A stretch of DNA of 8,866 nucleotides, from the NCBI GenBank assembly GCA_033764095.1, contig JANRJF010000316.1, forward strand, positions 1 to 8,866, read 5' to 3'. The notes beneath the pieces are model-generated. The model searched no databases and was not told the DNA's origin. It saw only the letters and a program-made list of their open reading frames with translations. Position 1 is the first letter of the stretch. Every line of letters starts with the position of its first letter. The stretch comes from JBDTMT01 sp033764095. GTDB taxonomy: Bacteria > Desulfobacterota > Binatia > HRBIN30 > CADEER01. Shown in pieces: positions 6,550-8,866 of the stretch. A program made the translations under genes and the position numbers.

Positions 6550-8138
6550 ACATCACAACCCGCGCGCTGATCACGCTCGGCCTGACGGTGGTGGCGACGC
6601 TGTTGCTGCTGCCGACGGTCTGGCAGCCGCTGCCCGACTGGCTGAGCTTCCTGAAGGGCAACAAGGTCTCCCTCGGTCTCGACCTGCAGGGCGGCACCCA
6701 CCTGGTGATGCAGGTGGATGTCGACCAGGCGGTGCTCAACTCGCTGCAGATCAACGGCGACGAGATGCGCCGCCAGCTGCGCAAGGACGGCGTCAAGGGG
6801 CCCAAGGTCGAGCGCGACGGCGACAACGCGCTCAAGGTCACCGTGCCGGCCGAGTCGCGCGAGGCGGTGGTGCAGCTGGTGACCAACCAGTTCCCCAACC
6901 TCAAGATCGCCGAGTCGGAGACGGTCGACGGCAACGTCGTGCAGCGGCTCACCATGTCGCCGGAGGAGATCCGCCAGATCAAGCAGTCGGCGGTCGACCA
7001 GTCGCTGGAGACGATGCGCAACCGCGTCGACCAGTTCGGCGTCGCCGAGCCGATCATCCAGCGCCAGGGCGATCGCGAGATCCTCATCCAGCTGCCCGGC
7101 ATCCAGGACCCGGAGCGCGCCAAGCAGCTGATCGGCAAGACCGCGGTGCTGGAGTTCAAGCTGGTGCGCGACGTCAACCCGGAGCCCTACGCGAGCGGCG
7201 CGCAGCCGCTGCCGGCCGGCACCCAGGTGCTCTACGAGCTCAACAAGATGGCCAGCGGCGAGCGCAAGAAGGGCGCGCCACTGCTGGTCGAGGCGCAGAC
7301 GATGATGACCGGCGACGTGGTCACCGACGCGCGCGTGCGCCCCGGCGACCTGCCCAACAGCCGTGTCGTCTCGCTCGACCTCAATGCGCGCGGCGCGCAG
7401 CTGTTCGAGGAGGTCACCGGCGCCAACGTCAACCGCCGCTTCGCCATCATCCTCGACAACACCATCTACTCCGCTCCGGTGATCAAGGAGCGCATCCCCG
7501 GCGGCAAGGCGGTGATCAGCGGCAGCTTCACGCCCGACGAGGCCAAGGACCTGACCATCGTGCTGCGCAGCGGCGCGCTGCCGGCGCCGGTGACGGTCGC
7601 CGAGGAGCGCACCGTCGGCCCGACCCTCGGGCAGGACTCGATCGACCAGGGCATCCGGTCATTCATCGTCGGCGGCGCGCTGGTCGTGGTCTTCATGATC
7701 ATCTACTACAAGTTCGCCGGCTTCATCGCCGACCTGGCGCTGATCTGGAACGTGCTGTTCCTGCTCGCCGGCCTCGCCGCCTTCGGGGCCACGCTAACCC
7801 TGCCGGGCATCGCCGGCATCGTGCTGACGCTGGGCATGGCGGTGGACGCCAACGTGCTGATCAACGAGCGCATCCGCGAGGAGCTGCGGCTCGGCAAGAC
7901 GCCGCGCGCGGCGATCGACGCCGGCTATGATCGGGCGCTGCCGTCGATCATCGACACCCACCTGACGACGATCCTGTCCGGCCTGATCCTCTTCCAGTTC
8001 GGCTCCGGACCGATCAAGGGCTTCGCCGTCACCCTCTGCCTCGGCCTGCTGAGCAGTCTCTTCACGGCCTTCGTCGGCACGCGGCTGGTGTGGGACTTCC
8101 TGCTGTCCCGCCAGCGCATCCAGACGGTGAGTATCTGA
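6546..8138 (+). CDS. secD: SecD, protein translocase subunit
   Basis: RND-type membrane subunit that uses the proton-motive force to complete export of proteins emerging from SecYEG. The product has 530 residues. Landmarks are a first membrane segment (about 8-24), VSLGLDLQGGTHLVMQVD (41-58) in the first periplasmic domain, RNRVDQFGVAEPIIQRQG (158-175), a second periplasmic region ending in GALPAPVTVAEERTVGPTLG (343-362), and about five membrane segments from 370 to 519. GMAVDANVLINERIREEL (430-447) carries the transmembrane Asp434 expected in proton coupling. E. coli SecD has 615 residues; the difference is largely an absent segment of roughly 90 residues before GLDLxGG, as in shorter SecD proteins of several non-enteric lineages, so this is probably not truncation. 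The GTG start at 6546 overlaps the yajC stop (GTGA), with AAGGA at 6532-6536 upstream. SecF follows after two bases. Confidence 0.96.
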   Translation: MNITTRALITLGLTVVATLLLLPTVWQPLPDWLSFLKGNKVSLGLDLQGGTHLVMQVDVDQAVLNSLQINGDEMRRQLRKDGVKGPKVERDGDNALKVTVPAESREAVVQLVTNQFPNLKIAESETVDGNVVQRLTMSPEEIRQIKQSAVDQSLETMRNRVDQFGVAEPIIQRQGDREILIQLPGIQDPERAKQLIGKTAVLEFKLVRDVNPEPYASGAQPLPAGTQVLYELNKMASGERKKGAPLLVEAQTMMTGDVVTDARVRPGDLPNSRVVSLDLNARGAQLFEEVTGANVNRRFAIILDNTIYSAPVIKERIPGGKAVISGSFTPDEAKDLTIVLRSGALPAPVTVAEERTVGPTLGQDSIDQGIRSFIVGGALVVVFMIIYYKFAGFIADLALIWNVLFLLAGLAAFGATLTLPGIAGIVLTLGMAVDANVLINERIREELRLGKTPRAAIDAGYDRALPSIIDTHLTTILSGLILFQFGSGPIKGFAVTLCLGLLSSLFTAFVGTRLVWDFLLSRQRIQTVSI

Positions 8139-8140
8139 CC

Positions 8141-8866
8141 ATGTTGGAAATCATCTCCCCGCATACCAAGTTCGACTTCGTCGGGCTGCGCGGCAAAGCG
8201 GTCGTCATCTCGCTGATCCTGTCGGCGCTCTGCCTGGCGCTGCTGTTCGTGCGCGGTCCGAAGATGGGCATCGACTTCGCCGGCGGCTCGCTGGTGCAGG
8301 TGCGCTTCAAGGCCTCGACGCAGGCCGACGCGCTGCGCGACACGCTCGGTGCCGCCGGCTTCGAGGCGATCGACATCCAGGATCTCGGCCGCGACCAGAC
8401 CGAGTTCCTGATCCGCGTGCCGATGACCGCCGAGGACACCGAGAGCCGCACCAAGAAGGTGGTCAGCACGCTGGGCGACAAGTTCGGCGCCGACCAGGTC
8501 GAGGTGCTGCGCGTCGAGACGGTCGGCCCGCGCGTCGGCGAGGCGCTGCGCGGCAAGGCGGCGCTGGCGGTGCTGATGTCGACGCTGATGATGGGCATCT
8601 ACATCTGGCTGCGCTTCGAGTGGCGTTACGGCGTCGGCGCGGTCGTCGCGCTGCTGCACGACGTGATCATTGCCATCGGCGCGATGATCCTGTTCGGCTA
8701 CGAGTTCGACCTCACCACCGTTGCCGCGCTGCTCACCGTCGTCGGCTTCTCGGTCAACGACACGGTGATCATCTCGGACCGCATACGCGAGAACCGCGGC
8801 AAGGACCGCCGCGCGCCGCTCGCCGAGGTGATCAATCGCAGCGTCAACGAGACCCTCAGCCGCACC
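8141..8866 (+). CDS. secF: SecF, protein translocase subunit, N-terminal part
   Basis: Partner of SecD in the SecDF translocation motor. The open frame runs off the window after 242 codons without a stop; full-length SecF is usually a little over 300 residues, so about 60-80 residues are probably missing. It begins MLEIISPHTKFDFVGLRGKA, has a first membrane segment (about 19-37), then KMGIDFAGGSLVQVRF (41-56), the SecF counterpart of the SecD GLDLxGG motif. ETVGPRVGEALRGKA (126-140) precedes the second membrane segment. Further segments follow, with LLHDV (171-175) and VGFSVNDTVIISDRIRENRG (201-220). Asp207 lies in the conserved NDT motif linked to proton transfer. Many homologues have Phe where this protein has Ser212 (VVFDR or VIFDR against IISDR). 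The ATG at 8141 follows the secD stop by two bases, with GGTGAG (8126-8131) as a modest ribosome site. Confidence 0.95.
   Translation, partial: MLEIISPHTKFDFVGLRGKAVVISLILSALCLALLFVRGPKMGIDFAGGSLVQVRFKASTQADALRDTLGAAGFEAIDIQDLGRDQTEFLIRVPMTAEDTESRTKKVVSTLGDKFGADQVEVLRVETVGPRVGEALRGKAALAVLMSTLMMGIYIWLRFEWRYGVGAVVALLHDVIIAIGAMILFGYEFDLTTVAALLTVVGFSVNDTVIISDRIRENRGKDRRAPLAEVINRSVNETLSRT

Noticed and set aside
6509..7930. 473-codon open frame on the + strand overlapping secD in another frame
   Set aside because: Product is Arg/Gly/Ala low complexity, an out-of-frame reading of secD.
7925..8659. 244-codon and 178-codon open frames on the - strand across the secD end and secF
   Set aside because: They oppose well-conserved SecD and SecF coding sequence and have biased shadow composition.

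Overview
This is a very GC-rich bacterial window. Codon third positions are almost all G or C, and by eye the GC content is near 70%. It is densely packed, and all eight genes lie on the + strand: the end of coaBC, a family-4 uracil-DNA glycosylase, an NfeD-type membrane serine protease, a slipin/SPFH protein, queA, tgt, yajC, secD, and the beginning of secF. It is a chromosomal housekeeping region. I see no mobile element, CRISPR array, RNA gene or defence system, and no stretch over 300 bases lacks a gene.

Layout. (1) Positions 2-3772 hold coaBC (C-terminal part), udg, nfeD and slipin. After a 57-base spacer with an imperfect hairpin, udg runs into nfeD through a TGATG junction, and slipin follows 13 bases after nfeD behind a perfect AGGAGG ribosome site. 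NfeD plus slipin is a well-known membrane protease/scaffold pair. (2) Positions 3773-3959 are the only real intergenic gap. It holds a long imperfect palindrome built of CAGCC-type heptads, then a separate 9-bp inverted repeat just upstream of queA. (3) Positions 3960-8866 hold queA-tgt-yajC-secD-secF, the classic order in which two queuosine tRNA-modification enzymes precede the Sec accessory translocase genes. The junctions are ATGA, ATGA and GTGA overlaps and a 2-base gap, so this looks like one tightly coupled transcript.

Organism. Gene order and protein types point to Proteobacteria in the broad sense. SecD has only 530 residues and lacks the roughly 90-residue segment that E. coli SecD carries between its first membrane segment and the GLDLxGG motif. 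The coaBC-udg(family 4)-nfeD-slipin run also recalls high-GC delta-proteobacterial-grade lineages (for example Myxococcota, Desulfobacterota or Binatota) more than enterics. This assignment is from memory and weak; a high-GC beta- or gammaproteobacterium is not excluded.

What is worth a second look is sequence texture rather than a new system. There are three different palindromic or tandem repeats within 3.1 kb: one in a spacer, one inside the udg linker as an exact in-frame 33-base duplication, and one in the main intergenic gap. A hairpin lies next to the queA start. A sharply bounded patch inside tgt (about 5687-5860) has a codon third-position composition unlike the rest of the gene.
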